A stretch of DNA of 64,000 nucleotides from Inhella proteolytica (GCF_016093275.1 NZ_JAEDAK010000003.1:248001-312000), one strand, 5' to 3'. Positions 40,654 to 49,635 are shown, counted from the first letter of the stretch. Made by a program: numbers and translations. Notes: generated by a model not told the origin, from the letters alone.

Positions 40654-42198
40654 TCAGAACTGTTGCGTCAAGGTCAGCATCAGCGCGTTTTCGTCGTACG
40701 GACGCTGAGTGGCTTCAAAGCGGCTGTGGCGATAGCTGGCACTGAACTGGGTCTGCAGGCCCAATTGCAAGGTCCACATCAGGTTGGCGCTGTCCAGGGT
40801 TGAATCCAAGCTGGCGCGCTCACCTTGGTTGTGCTGCCGAACCCATTGCGCGGTAAGACTCTGGGTCGGCGCAAGTCGGTACGTCCAGGCCAGGTTGATG
40901 CCCTGCTGCTTCACCATGGAGCTGATGGCGAGATCGTCCTGCGTGGCAACCGGTGCCGATCCCAGTCGCTCGGTGCGGCGCTGACTCAGCCCAAAAGTGA
41001 ACACCGAGCGTTGCAGCGCCCAGGCCCAGTTGAATTGCAGGGCATGGCTCAGGGAACTGCTGCTGCTCAGGAAGCCCGCAGAGACCGGAGCATCCACACC
41101 CAGTCCAAGGCGAGCCAGTTCCTGCCGCACCAGCAGATCACGGCGCGCTGCATCGGGCTCACGCGAGGCGTACAGGGCGAAGAGTTGGTCGTATCGTGTC
41201 TGCGCTTCTCCAAGCAAATAGCTGCCCGGCAAATTGACGCTGCGGTTGTAGCTCAGCCCGAGCGTCGAGCGCGGCAGGCGGTGATTGGCGCTGAGGCTGT
41301 ATTGATCCGCCGCGAGGCGACGATCCCAATTGAAGGCGACAGCCGTGCGAGCACTGGGTTGCCAATTCGCCGAGCCACCGTAGGTATCGGCGGTGCGAGT
41401 GAGGCCCTCCAGCAGGTTGCTGCGCTCCTGTCCGGCGCGAGCCCCCAGCCGCCAATCAACGTCGGGTCGCCAGTTCAAACCGATCAGAGCCAATTCGGTC
41501 CGCGTGCTCCGCCCCAGCCGCGGAGTGCTGCGCTGGTCGCTGAGATCAAAGGACCAGTTCAGCACGCGATCCCGTACCGGACTCAGCGTGAGCGCCGTGA
41601 TGCGTCCGTTGACATCGCCCGCCAAGGTGCCGCGCACCCGCTGGACGGACTGCGTGTGGCGCAGTTGAAGCTGCGCCACACCGGCCAGGCGGACTCGCAT
41701 CTGCGGTGTCACGGAAAGGCTGCCCACTTCGGAACGATTGGCTCCAGCTGCCGGCTGCGAACCCACGCTCTGCGTAGCGAACGCAGACAGGGCCTGCTGC
41801 CCGATATTCCCGTTCACATCCAGGCTGAGATGCTCTGGCAGCAGCGATGCCCGCACACTGGCCTTCAGCTGGTGCTGGATCTGCCGCATGTCGGTATCGG
41901 TCTTGATCTTCTTGATGGTGTTGAGGCTGTAGTCGACTGCCCCTTGCACGGCACCCCGGTTGGAGCGCCACACGACGCCGGGCGACACCATCAAAAGCGC
42001 GCCACGATCCTTGGCCGACTGCTTCTCACTGCGGGCCAGTTGGTCGCTGACCAGCAGACTGGCGCCGAGCTGCATCTGCAACCTGCTGCCGCCCGCCCCT
42101 GTGCTGTTTACCTCTTGTGCCCAGACCGGCATAGCCACAAGACTTAGGGGCGCAAGCCAGTACAGCAGCTCAGCTCGCTTGAGCACCACGGTCCTCAT
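40654..42198 (-). CDS. XrtA-associated outer-membrane beta-barrel protein (TIGR03016-like)
   Basis: A 514-residue protein from ATG 42198, with signal peptide ELLYWLAPLSLVAMPVWAQ. The mature part is rich in alternating polar/hydrophobic strands ending in Phe (ALMLTLTQQF), the usual outer-membrane barrel C-terminus. Long strands such as LNWSFDLSDQRSTPRLG and ALQFNWAWALQRSVFTFGLSQRR support this. The family is a constant companion of XrtA and may be the secretin-like outer port or an assembly factor. The first 29 bases overlap the 3' end of the tyrosine kinase gene. Extra in-frame codons up to 42261 only reread the kinase repeat and are rejected. Confidence 0.9.
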   Translation of the reverse strand: MRTVVLKRAELLYWLAPLSLVAMPVWAQEVNSTGAGGSRLQMQLGASLLVSDQLARSEKQSAKDRGALLMVSPGVVWRSNRGAVQGAVDYSLNTIKKIKTDTDMRQIQHQLKASVRASLLPEHLSLDVNGNIGQQALSAFATQSVGSQPAAGANRSEVGSLSVTPQMRVRLAGVAQLQLRHTQSVQRVRGTLAGDVNGRITALTLSPVRDRVLNWSFDLSDQRSTPRLGRSTRTELALIGLNWRPDVDWRLGARAGQERSNLLEGLTRTADTYGGSANWQPSARTAVAFNWDRRLAADQYSLSANHRLPRSTLGLSYNRSVNLPGSYLLGEAQTRYDQLFALYASREPDAARRDLLVRQELARLGLGVDAPVSAGFLSSSSSLSHALQFNWAWALQRSVFTFGLSQRRTERLGSAPVATQDDLAISSMVKQQGINLAWTYRLAPTQSLTAQWVRQHNQGERASLDSTLDSANLMWTLQLGLQTQFSASYRHSRFEATQRPYDENALMLTLTQQF

Positions 42199-43132
42199 GC
42201 TCGTAGCCGTAGCCGTAACCGTAGCCGTAGCCGTAGCCGTAGCCGTAGCCCCCCTGCGCATCGGTGCGAACCTGGTTCAGCACCAGCATCTTCAGGGGAT
42301 GGGCCTCAATCGTCGCGAGTGCCTGCTGAACCGCCGATTGCGGCGTGGCTTCCGCCGCCACGACCATGACGATTTGACCCATCTGCGAGGCCAGCACGCG
42401 AGCTTCAGTCGTCAACAGCAGCGGCGGCGAATCGAAAATGATGATTCGATCGGGATAGCGTTGCGCCATGTCGTTGAGCAAATCGCGCATGGATTCACTC
42501 GCCAGCAATTCAGTGGCGCGCGGATGGGGTGTGCCGCTCGGGAGGAGCGTCAGCTTGTCCACATTCGTGCGCAACAACACATCGGACAGTTGCGCCCGAT
42601 CCTCGAGCACGTCCAGCAAGCCCGGGCCGGGCGGCAGGCCCAGCATGCGCAGGAGCGAGGGGCGCGCCACGTCGGCATCCACCAGCATCACCGTGTGGTC
42701 CAACTCAGCCGCAATGCTCATCGCCAGGTTCAGCGAGGTGAAGCTCTTCCCCTCTCCCGCCAACGCACTGGTCACCATGATGAGATTGGCGTGGTTCAGC
42801 GTGGCTGCCCCCTGCCCCACCGCGTTCTTGATCAGCGGCCGCTTGATGACCCGGTACTGATCCGCCATCAAGCTGCGCGGCGCCCCGGGGGTCAGCAGAC
42901 CCATGGCCCCAAGAGCGGCCAGATCCAATTCGACCTGTTTGGAACGTTGCGGCAGTTCCGCCAGGGGTACGGCAGCCGCCTTGACGCTCTCAGACGCCGC
43001 CGCGCCGCCGGTGCCGGCTGCCGGAGCCACGGCAACCGCCGGGCTCGGAACTGGCGTTGCTTCAGGAAGCACGACGCCCGCTTGGCGCAACTGCTCTAGT
43101 CGCTGCGCTGCCTGCTCAATCAGACTGGCCAT
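42170..43132 (-). CDS. XrtA-associated tyrosine autokinase (BY-kinase)
   Basis: A 320-residue cytoplasmic bacterial tyrosine kinase of the CpsD/EpsG type. Residues 1-65 are an Ala/Pro-rich linker. Walker A is TSALAGEGKSF (121-131), Walker A' is VMLVDADVARPSLL, and Walker B is IIIFDSPPLLL. The C-terminal tail has eight tyrosines alternating with glycine (YGYGYG pattern), the autophosphorylation cluster. Phosphorylation of such tails switches the Wzz partner and so controls chain length. Its partner chain-length protein is encoded 15 bases upstream. The tail-coding repeat overlaps the beginning of the outer-membrane protein gene. Confidence 0.94.
   Translation of the reverse strand: MASLIEQAAQRLEQLRQAGVVLPEATPVPSPAVAVAPAAGTGGAAASESVKAAAVPLAELPQRSKQVELDLAALGAMGLLTPGAPRSLMADQYRVIKRPLIKNAVGQGAATLNHANLIMVTSALAGEGKSFTSLNLAMSIAAELDHTVMLVDADVARPSLLRMLGLPPGPGLLDVLEDRAQLSDVLLRTNVDKLTLLPSGTPHPRATELLASESMRDLLNDMAQRYPDRIIIFDSPPLLLTTEARVLASQMGQIVMVVAAEATPQSAVQQALATIEAHPLKMLVLNQVRTDAQGGYGYGYGYGYGYGYGYEHEDRGAQAS
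42203..42250 (-). repeat. Hexanucleotide (GGCTAC) repeat coding the tyrosine tail
   Basis: Eight near-identical 6-base units (one with GGT instead of GGC) read Gly-Tyr in the kinase frame. Because each unit is 6 bases, slippage adds or removes whole Gly-Tyr pairs without a frameshift. The last unit is only about 5 bases from the ATG of the outer-membrane protein gene. Confidence 0.93.
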
Positions 43133-43147
43133 GTTTTGCCCCTTCCC

Positions 43148-44731
43148 TCAAACCACGGCCTGCCGGGCATTCAGCACCACCAGCGCCAGCATGGCGAGAC
43201 CGAACATGCCGAACAATCCAATCGACCCCCCGATGAAACGAATCCGATCCACCCGAAGACGCCGGATCTCCGCATCACTGACCAAGCGCGACACCACTCC
43301 AAGAATCGGCAGCTCGGTCTTGTTGCGCAGCTCACTGGGCTCAAAGAACACCGGACGCAGCTGACTGGCAGCAAAGGCTGCAAACACTCCGCCCACCAGC
43401 GTTACCAGAAGACCCGCCCCCAACAGCAGGAATCGGTTGGGCGCAACCGGTCGCGGCGACACCCGTGGCGGCTCAATCAAGCGGAAGTCCGCCACACCCG
43501 CTGCCACATCAAGCTCACCAGAGATCGCGGCCGACTCTCTGCGCGCCACCAAGTCTTCGTAATTCTTCTTGTGGATCGCATAGTCGCGATTGAGCTGAGC
43601 AGCCTCCGCCTCGATTTGCGGCGCGGTGCGCATCGCCGACATCGCGGCCGAGTAGCGCGACTGGTACTCACCCACCCTAGCTTTCAGTGAAGCCACCTGG
43701 ACTTCTGCGGTCGCGAGCATGCGACTCAGCTCCTGCTGCACAGGGTTTCCGACATTGGCAGCACCAACGGGATTGTTGAGCGCCTGCTTGCGCAGCTCCG
43801 CCATTTCCCGACGCTTCTGCTCTTCAAGCTCCTTGATCAAGCGCCGGACAGAGGCGACATCGGGGTGCTGCTCGGTGTACCGCTGCAGCAAGCCATCCAA
43901 GCTGCGCCGCAACTCAGCCAGACGCGCGTCAATTTCTGGAGTCGACACGGCGATGCTGGACTCCTGCAGGATGGATGCCGTCGTGAGGTCATTGCCGCGT
44001 CCACGCTCCCCTTCGAGCTGGCGACGCGCGGCATCCCGGGCATTCTCAGCTTCGCGCAGCTCCAACTTTGCTCGTTCGAGCTGCGCATTCATCTCGGCAA
44101 GGCGGGAAGTGGCATCCTTCCCATCACCGGCGACCATCTCGAGGTTGCGCAAGCGGAACTCTTTCAGGCGCTGTTCGGCCTCTTCCAGCTTGGCCTCATA
44201 GGCCTTGATCTGCTCATTGATGAAGGTGGTGGCCGAGGCCGTGTCTTTGCGCGTGGCACCCAAAGAGCTCTCGACAAAAATGGACACCAGCGACTGCACC
44301 ACCCGCTTGGCAACTTCCGGATTCGGATCGTTGTAGGCCAGCGTGTACAAGTTGTCGCGCCCGGTCGTGGAGATCGACAGGGTCTTCATCAAGTGCTCGA
44401 TCTGCGCCTCGGCCTGAACTTTGGTCTGCTTCTTCAGATCCAGGTCCGCCATCCGCACCAACTTCTCGACATTGGGTCGCGTAATCAGCGTGCGGCTGAG
44501 CATCGTGACCTGCTGCTCGACGTTGGGCTGCACCGCCATCCCGGACATCAGCGGCTTGAGGATGGACTGCGTGTCCACATAGATCCGCGCGCTCGACTCG
44601 TAGCGATTGGGCACGACAAAGGCGACCACCAGCGCGATCACGCCCAGCAGCCAAGACAGGCTCAGACCGATCCAGCGGTACTTCCATACGCGCCGCAACA
44701 CCCCAAACAACTGGGCCAACAGGAGGTCCAT
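43148..44731 (-). CDS. XrtA system polysaccharide chain-length determinant (Wzz family)
   Basis: A 527-residue polysaccharide co-polymerase. An N-terminal membrane helix (WIGLSLSWLLGVIALVVAFVVPNRYESSARIYVDT, about 20-55) begins the Wzz domain, and a long periplasmic coiled-coil region follows to about residue 390. A second helix (FLLLGAGLLVTLVGGVFAAF, about 425-450) and a third near the C-terminus (GGSIGLFGMFGLAMLALVVLNA) follow. The motif RVSPRPVAPNRF precedes the second helix, as usual. It sets glycan length together with the tyrosine kinase just downstream. A strong AGGAGG-type site is not on the coding strand; the start ATG follows the export gene by 18 bases. Confidence 0.94.
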   Translation of the reverse strand: MDLLLAQLFGVLRRVWKYRWIGLSLSWLLGVIALVVAFVVPNRYESSARIYVDTQSILKPLMSGMAVQPNVEQQVTMLSRTLITRPNVEKLVRMADLDLKKQTKVQAEAQIEHLMKTLSISTTGRDNLYTLAYNDPNPEVAKRVVQSLVSIFVESSLGATRKDTASATTFINEQIKAYEAKLEEAEQRLKEFRLRNLEMVAGDGKDATSRLAEMNAQLERAKLELREAENARDAARRQLEGERGRGNDLTTASILQESSIAVSTPEIDARLAELRRSLDGLLQRYTEQHPDVASVRRLIKELEEQKRREMAELRKQALNNPVGAANVGNPVQQELSRMLATAEVQVASLKARVGEYQSRYSAAMSAMRTAPQIEAEAAQLNRDYAIHKKNYEDLVARRESAAISGELDVAAGVADFRLIEPPRVSPRPVAPNRFLLLGAGLLVTLVGGVFAAFAASQLRPVFFEPSELRNKTELPILGVVSRLVSDAEIRRLRVDRIRFIGGSIGLFGMFGLAMLALVVLNARQAVV

Positions 44732-44749
44732 GCTTAACCAGCGTCCGAG

Positions 44750-45373
44750 TTAGAAAAAGCTTTGCGGAATGATCAGGATGTCGCCCGGCCGCATTTCCAC
44801 ATTTGCACTGACATCACCGCGCTTGATCAGGTCCTTCAGGCGGACCGAATACTGTTTGCCGGCATCGCTCGTGCGCAGGATGGTGGCGCCATTGCCATCC
44901 GCAAAGTCGGTCAAGCCACCCACGGCGATCATCACGTCGAGCAGCGTCATCTTCTGCTTGTAGGGCAGGAACTGCGGGCGCGCCGCTTCTCCCACCACGC
45001 GGATCTGCTCGCTGTACGGCCCGACGAAGCTCGTCACCATCACGGTCACCACCGGATCCCGCACATATTTGCCAAGAAGCTTCTCTACTTCGCGCGCCAC
45101 TTCCTTGGAGTTCTTGCCCTGCACCAGCAACTCATCCACCAAGGGTGCAGAAATCTTGCCGTCTGGGCGGACGGGCACCGCCATGGAAAGCTCTGGATTG
45201 CGCCAAACAACGATGTTCAGACTGTCGCCAGGCCCAATGACATAGCTGTAATCCTCTACAGCAGCCTGCACCGGTGCAGGCGGGTGCGCGCCAGTGCTGG
45301 AGCAGCCAGTCATGACGACCAGCGCAAGACCAACGACAGCAGAGCCGAGTCGGCTCTTGATCCATGCCTTCAT
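44750..45373 (-). CDS. XrtA/PEP-CTERM system exopolysaccharide export lipoprotein (Wza-like)
   Basis: A 207-residue protein from ATG 45373 (MKAWIKSRLGSAVVGLALVVMTGCSS), with a lipobox Cys at the end of the signal peptide. The mature protein has the Poly_export domain (YVIGPGDSLNIVVWRNPELSMAVPVRPDGKISAPLV) and one SLBB-type ligand-binding unit (IRVVGEAARPQFLPYKQKMTLLDVMIAVGG). It should form the outer-membrane export channel for the EPS. It is the first gene of the leftward XrtA unit. An 8-base inverted repeat in its leader overlaps the ribosome site GAAGG. Upstream in-frame codons up to 45499 lack family features and were dropped. Confidence 0.94.
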   Translation of the reverse strand: MKAWIKSRLGSAVVGLALVVMTGCSSTGAHPPAPVQAAVEDYSYVIGPGDSLNIVVWRNPELSMAVPVRPDGKISAPLVDELLVQGKNSKEVAREVEKLLGKYVRDPVVTVMVTSFVGPYSEQIRVVGEAARPQFLPYKQKMTLLDVMIAVGGLTDFADGNGATILRTSDAGKQYSVRLKDLIKRGDVSANVEMRPGDILIIPQSFF

Positions 45374-45375
45374 TT

Positions 45376-45428
45376 GAGGTGCCTTCTTTGCGGGATTTGA
45401 GGCGGAGGCGCCCGCTCTGGGGCACCTC
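45376..45428 (-). promoter_or_regulatory. Leader hairpin that could mask the export-gene ribosome site
   Basis: In the mRNA of the export gene, GAGGTGCC (45428-45421) is the exact complement of GGCACCTC (45383-45376), with 37 bases between them. The second arm covers part of the GAAGG ribosome site and ends 2 bases before the ATG at 45373. Base pairing would hide the translation start. The middle of the loop also contains GCGGGCGCC-like complementary bases. Confidence 0.4.
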
Positions 45429-45547
45429 GAACGAGCCCGAGGATCATGCCATAGCGAACCACGCGGTCTGTCGCCCCTTGCCTTCGAGAGACCACCCATG
45501 CAAGGGGTGAGCCCTGCAATTCAACTGGCCCCAAGCGGCATCTCGAC

Positions 45548-45607
45548 CGCAAGTGGCCCCCCCAGAAAGTTGGCCTCAGTACTTGCGAGCAGCAGGCTCA
45601 CGCAAGT
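45548..45607. promoter_or_regulatory. Three ACTTGCG/CGCAAGT half-sites in a divergent intergenic region
   Basis: The 274-base gap between the export gene (starting leftward at 45373) and the nitroreductase-like gene (rightward at 45648) holds CGCAAGT at 45548, ACTTGCG at 45581 and CGCAAGT at 45601. The last two form an inverted pair with centres 20 bases apart, about two DNA turns. This is the usual layout of a dimeric regulator site. No clear -35/-10 pair was found. A TGGC..TTGC arrangement nearby has the wrong spacing for sigma-54. Confidence 0.4.
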
Positions 45608-45647
45608 CTTGCTCGTATCCTTGTCGACCCTGTCTTAGACCACACCG

Positions 45648-46718
45648 ATGTCGGAGCTCCCCGCCCCCAACTCCAACCCAGCCGATAGCCTGTCCCCGGC
45701 CGAAGTCATGGCGCTGGCCCAAGCTGCCGCGTCGTCGCCATCGGCAGACAACTCGATTCGCTGGCGGCTCCATTTCAGTGGCTTGCAGGCTGCGATTCGG
45801 ACCCCTGACCTTGGCCAGCTTGCCGCCACGCGCAGGCGGCTTGACTTAATTTCACTGGGTTGCGTCGTCGAAAGCTTGCGGGCTCGCAGTGCGGAGTTGG
45901 GCCTTCTGATGCAGTTTCAATGGCACGAAGACCGCGGCACCGAGCCCCTGTCGCTGACCTTTACCAGAACCCCTCACCAGGCCCCTGACCCGCTGGGGGC
46001 GTACCTTGCCGGGCGGCACAGCAACCGGACTCCCTTTTACCGCGGACCCAAGCTCACCGCCACTCAGCAGACGGACCTGGCAAACGAACTCAGACCGATC
46101 AGTGGCGCCTCCCTCTCCTGGATGGATGCTGCCGAGTTGCGCGCCCAGGCCACTTCGCTCATCCGAGCAGCTGAAGTCGAACGTTTCCGCAACAAGGAAC
46201 TGCATGAGGAGCTGTTTTCCGCAGTGCGCTTTGACCTGGGCTGGACGGAAACATGTGAGGAAGGCTTACCCCCCGGCTCCCTCGCCGTAGGCCTATTGGA
46301 GAGGCCAGGATTCAAGCTCATGCGCCACTGGAGCGTCCAGCGAGCTTTCAACCTGCTCGGCGTCCACCACGTCCTGGGACTGCGATCTGCCGCGATTCCG
46401 GCGCGCACCGCACCCCACCTCGTGGTGCTTGGCGGTACTGGCCCGGAACACGAAGCGGCCCTCTCAGCAGGGCGGGCGCTGTTGCGAATCTGGACCCGCG
46501 CGAATGCCATGGGGCTCGCCGCCCAGGTGCTGGCCGCCTCACCGCTCTACGCGTTGGCGGGTGCTACAGCAGTTCCTGAAAAGCTTCAGGCGAAGTTGGC
46601 CGCAGGCTGGCACTCACTCACGCCTGCATCGACGCCGTTCATCGTCCTCCGTCTGGGTCATGCCGCTGCGCCCGCCGTTCGCGCCGGACGCCCCTCTGCC
46701 GCTTCCGTAGTTGCCTGA
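45648..46718 (+). CDS. Nitroreductase-family protein (Rv1355c/Acg-like)
   Basis: A 356-residue protein. The N-terminal AQAAASSPSADNSIRWRLHF matches the nitroreductase segment usually written APSxxNxQPWRF, and GRHSNRTPF matches the RRTNRRPF segment of the Acg/Rv1355c-like group. The C-terminal half has HLVVLGG and AGRALLRIWTRANAMGLAAQVLAAS, typical of the flavin fold. The canonical cysteine or lysine features for a specific activity cannot be assigned. In other bacteria this type is fused to or paired with an E1-like ThiF protein, and one is encoded nearby at 50740. It may oxidise or reduce a modified intermediate. It diverges from the EPS export gene. Confidence 0.68.
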   Translation: MSELPAPNSNPADSLSPAEVMALAQAAASSPSADNSIRWRLHFSGLQAAIRTPDLGQLAATRRRLDLISLGCVVESLRARSAELGLLMQFQWHEDRGTEPLSLTFTRTPHQAPDPLGAYLAGRHSNRTPFYRGPKLTATQQTDLANELRPISGASLSWMDAAELRAQATSLIRAAEVERFRNKELHEELFSAVRFDLGWTETCEEGLPPGSLAVGLLERPGFKLMRHWSVQRAFNLLGVHHVLGLRSAAIPARTAPHLVVLGGTGPEHEAALSAGRALLRIWTRANAMGLAAQVLAASPLYALAGATAVPEKLQAKLAAGWHSLTPASTPFIVLRLGHAAAPAVRAGRPSAASVVA

Positions 46719-46748
46719 GCTTGGCGCACTTCAAAACCATCACCCTCC

Positions 46749-49529
46749 ATGCATCAACCATCCTCTCGCAATCGAACACGGGTGAGCGCTCTCCTCTTTT
46801 GCGCGTTCGCCCTGAGCGCCTGCAACACCTCGAACGGCGACGGGGTCGCGCTCGGCAAACAAAGCCTGGCGGAAGCCAATACTCCAGCGGCCATCATTCA
46901 CTTCAAGAGCGCGCTCCAGCAAGACCCACAACGCTGGGAAGCCCGGGCACTGCTGGGTCAATCGCTGCTTCGTGTAGGAGACGTGAATGGCGCCGCAATC
47001 GAATTGGAAAAGGCACTTGAAGGGGGCTACTCCCGCGAAGTCGTTGTGCCCAGCCTGGCTTCAGCCCTGCTGCGCCAAGGGAAGCATCAAGCGCTCTTTG
47101 ATCGCTTCGGCAATACCAGCCTGACCGATCCGGCTGCCACGGCGTCCCTGCAAACCACATTGGCAGTAGCGCACTGGCAGCGCGAGGACCGCTCCAAGGC
47201 GCAAGCCGCCCTGGACCGCGCGCTGGCGGCGCAGCCGAACTTCGGCATGGCCACCTTGCTGAAGGCTCAAATTGCGGCCGCCGACGGTGACTTCGATCGG
47301 GCGCTGGAGTTGACTCAACTTACGCTCAAGCACAACGAGAAAGACCTCCAGGCCCTGCTGCTGCTCGCCGCCCTTCAGGGCATGGGCAAGGGCGATCAGC
47401 CAGCAGCGACCGCAACCCTTGAACGCGCGCTTGTCGTGGAGCCCAAATTCATCGACGCGCACAAAGCCCTCGTATTTCAAGCGCTTCAGTCGGGCGACAT
47501 GGCCCTGACTGAGCGGCGCCTTGATCGCTTGCGCGCGGTTGCCCCCAAGCATTCAGTCACCAGCTACCTATCGGCTTTCATGGCCTATGCGCAGCGAGAC
47601 TTCAAGCAAGCCCGTGCGCTGGCGGAACCCTTACTCAAGGCTTCTGGCAATAACCCGCAAGTGCTGGTCTTGGCCGCTCTCATAGAGGAGCACGGCGGCA
47701 GTCTGTTGCAGGCCGAAGCCCACTTGGGCAAGGCGATCAACCTTGCTCCAGGCGAGGCGCAGCCACGTGTCCTGCTCGCAAACCTGTTTCTGCGCAAGGG
47801 TCAGGAAGCGCGCGCACTGGCAACTGTGGAACCCCTACTCAATGCTCGGCCGCCGCAGCCTTTGGCCCTGGCGCTGGCGGCAGACGCCTACCTTCGCAGA
47901 GGCGAGCGCGAGAAGGCTGAAGCACTCTACGCAGAGGCCGCCAAACTGGCTCCAGCAGATTCCCGTAGTAGCGTAGCGCTCGCATCGTTGAGAGCCACTC
48001 AGGGTGACGGAGAGAGCGGTCTGCGTGAGTTGGAAATGCTGAGCCGATCTGCCAAGCCGCAGGACATCTACGCAGACTTGGCATTGTTCAATGCGCACAT
48101 GCGAAAGCGCGACTTCCCCGGCGCCTTGAAGAGCGCCGAGCAGTTGATCGCCAAGCAACCCAAACAGGCCACGCCCTGGATCATGAAGGCGGGCGTGTAC
48201 GAGTTGATGGACGACGGTATCAACGCCAAAGCCGCCCTGGAGAAGGCGGTCGAACTCGAACCCAGGAACCTGCGGGCCGTTCTGCGATTGACGGATTACG
48301 ACACCCACCTGGGTCAACCCGAAAAAGCAGTCGAACGCTTGAAATCATTGGCCGACGCCGGCTCAATCCAGGCTGAACTGGCGCTCGCCGCCAGGCAGCG
48401 ACGCGCCGGCCAGACACCCGAGCAGGCCCTGGAGGCATTGCGCCAGATTGCCCAAAAGCACCGCAAGGAACCGGAAGCCAGACTTGCACTGGTGCAGGAA
48501 TTGTTGTCTCAGGGACTTTCTGCAGCCGCACTTGACGAGGCCCAGTCCGCACTGAGCGTGCTTCCGGACGACCTAGGGATCATGGTCGCCTTGGGGACTG
48601 CGCAATTGCAGGCCAAGAAGGGCGAAGAGGCCGTCAATACTTTTCGCAAGGTGGCCAGCGCCGACCCTGGCAATGTGCAAGTTCAGTACCGCGTGGCCGA
48701 AGCCTTGCTGACAAACGGACGGCAAGCCGAATCCGTGGCGACCCTGCGCCGAATCTTGGAGACACGGCCGGATTTTCTGCCGGCGCAAAGGGCCTTGGCG
48801 TCCATTCTCGTTCGCAGCGGCGATTCGAACGGCGCCCTGAAGATCGCCCGCAGCATTCAGAGCAAACGGCCGGAGTCCGACTTCGGGCACCTCCTGGAAG
48901 GCGACATTGAAGCCGGTCGCAAACGATGGGCAGCAGGGATCGCCGCCTACCGCCGTGCCCTGGCAAAGTCACCCAGCGGAGAAGCGGCTGCCAAACTCCA
49001 CACCACCCTTCAGTCCGCCGGCGACAGCAAAGTCGCCGGCCAGTTCGCTGCGCAGTGGCGCAACGACCACCCGGATGACTCCCAGTTTCTATCGCACCTG
49101 AGCGGGATTGCGCTGCAACAAGGGCGATATGACGAAGCCGAGGCCTTGCTACAAGCGGTTCTGAAGCTCAGCCCCGGCAGGGCGACTGCGTGGGCCAATC
49201 TGGCCTTCGCAAAGATGAAACTCGGGCATCCAGGTGCAATCGACGATGCGCGTAAGGCCGTCCAACTCGCCCCACAGGAGCCAGCACTTCACCATAGCCT
49301 GGCTCAAGTGCTCGAAGCGGACCGCCAGTGGGCCCCTGCGCTGGAGGCTGCACAGCGAGCCGTGAAGGCGTCCGGCGGGAACAACCCCGCCTTCCGCCTA
49401 ACCGTGGCGCGACTGTATGCCGCTACCGGTGACAAGGAGGCCGCCAGGCGCGAGTTGAAAGCCCTGAGCGATCTGGCACAAGATTTTGAAGGCAAAGCGG
49501 AAGCTCTGGAACTGCTTCGAAAGCTGTGA
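46749..49529 (+). CDS. prsT: PEP-CTERM system TPR-repeat lipoprotein PrsT
   Basis: A 926-residue protein with signal peptide and lipobox (ALLFCAFALSACN). The rest is almost entirely tetratricopeptide helix pairs (20 or more), for example AAIIHFKSALQQDPQRWEARALLGQSLLRVGD and KAEALYAEAAKLAPADSRSSVALASL. Length and layout match PrsT, the large TPR lipoprotein of PEP-CTERM systems. It is thought to support EPS export or protein sorting in the periplasm, attached to a membrane. It sits directly before the PEP-CTERM substrate gene. The GC level is a little lower than in the plus series at 8-23 kb. Confidence 0.93.
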   Translation: MHQPSSRNRTRVSALLFCAFALSACNTSNGDGVALGKQSLAEANTPAAIIHFKSALQQDPQRWEARALLGQSLLRVGDVNGAAIELEKALEGGYSREVVVPSLASALLRQGKHQALFDRFGNTSLTDPAATASLQTTLAVAHWQREDRSKAQAALDRALAAQPNFGMATLLKAQIAAADGDFDRALELTQLTLKHNEKDLQALLLLAALQGMGKGDQPAATATLERALVVEPKFIDAHKALVFQALQSGDMALTERRLDRLRAVAPKHSVTSYLSAFMAYAQRDFKQARALAEPLLKASGNNPQVLVLAALIEEHGGSLLQAEAHLGKAINLAPGEAQPRVLLANLFLRKGQEARALATVEPLLNARPPQPLALALAADAYLRRGEREKAEALYAEAAKLAPADSRSSVALASLRATQGDGESGLRELEMLSRSAKPQDIYADLALFNAHMRKRDFPGALKSAEQLIAKQPKQATPWIMKAGVYELMDDGINAKAALEKAVELEPRNLRAVLRLTDYDTHLGQPEKAVERLKSLADAGSIQAELALAARQRRAGQTPEQALEALRQIAQKHRKEPEARLALVQELLSQGLSAAALDEAQSALSVLPDDLGIMVALGTAQLQAKKGEEAVNTFRKVASADPGNVQVQYRVAEALLTNGRQAESVATLRRILETRPDFLPAQRALASILVRSGDSNGALKIARSIQSKRPESDFGHLLEGDIEAGRKRWAAGIAAYRRALAKSPSGEAAAKLHTTLQSAGDSKVAGQFAAQWRNDHPDDSQFLSHLSGIALQQGRYDEAEALLQAVLKLSPGRATAWANLAFAKMKLGHPGAIDDARKAVQLAPQEPALHHSLAQVLEADRQWAPALEAAQRAVKASGGNNPAFRLTVARLYAATGDKEAARRELKALSDLAQDFEGKAEALELLRKL

Positions 49530-49619
49530 CGGCGAAGTTAGTCGGTTTTCTTTACAGCCACACAACTCACCGGCCCAAACAAGATCCCAACCAGTTGTTT
49601 TAAAAGGATTTTTTTTCAC

Positions 49620-49635
49620 TGGCACGGAGCCTGCT
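49620..49635 (+). promoter_or_regulatory. Sigma-54-type promoter of the PEP-CTERM gene
   Basis: The 16 bases TGGCACGGAGCCTGCT match the consensus TGGCACG-N4-TTGCW with a single difference (C for T at the first base of the -12 element) and the correct 10-base GG-to-GC spacing. It lies 55 bases before the ATG at 49691, after an unusually AT-rich stretch (about 49596-49619). PEP-CTERM genes are known to be controlled by the PrsK/PrsR pair, PrsR being a sigma-54 activator; those genes are outside this window. Confidence 0.8.

Noticed and set aside
42203-42250. Short repeats that might suggest a CRISPR array
   Set aside because: Units are 6 bases without spacers and encode the kinase tail.
42199-42261. 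Extra N-terminal codons (Ala-Thr repeats) for the outer-membrane protein
   Set aside because: They only reread the kinase Gly-Tyr repeat in another frame; a normal signal peptide starts at 42198.
45571-45586. Possible second sigma-54 promoter before the nitroreductase-like gene
   Set aside because: The GG-to-GC spacing is 11 rather than 10 bases and the -24 element matches poorly.
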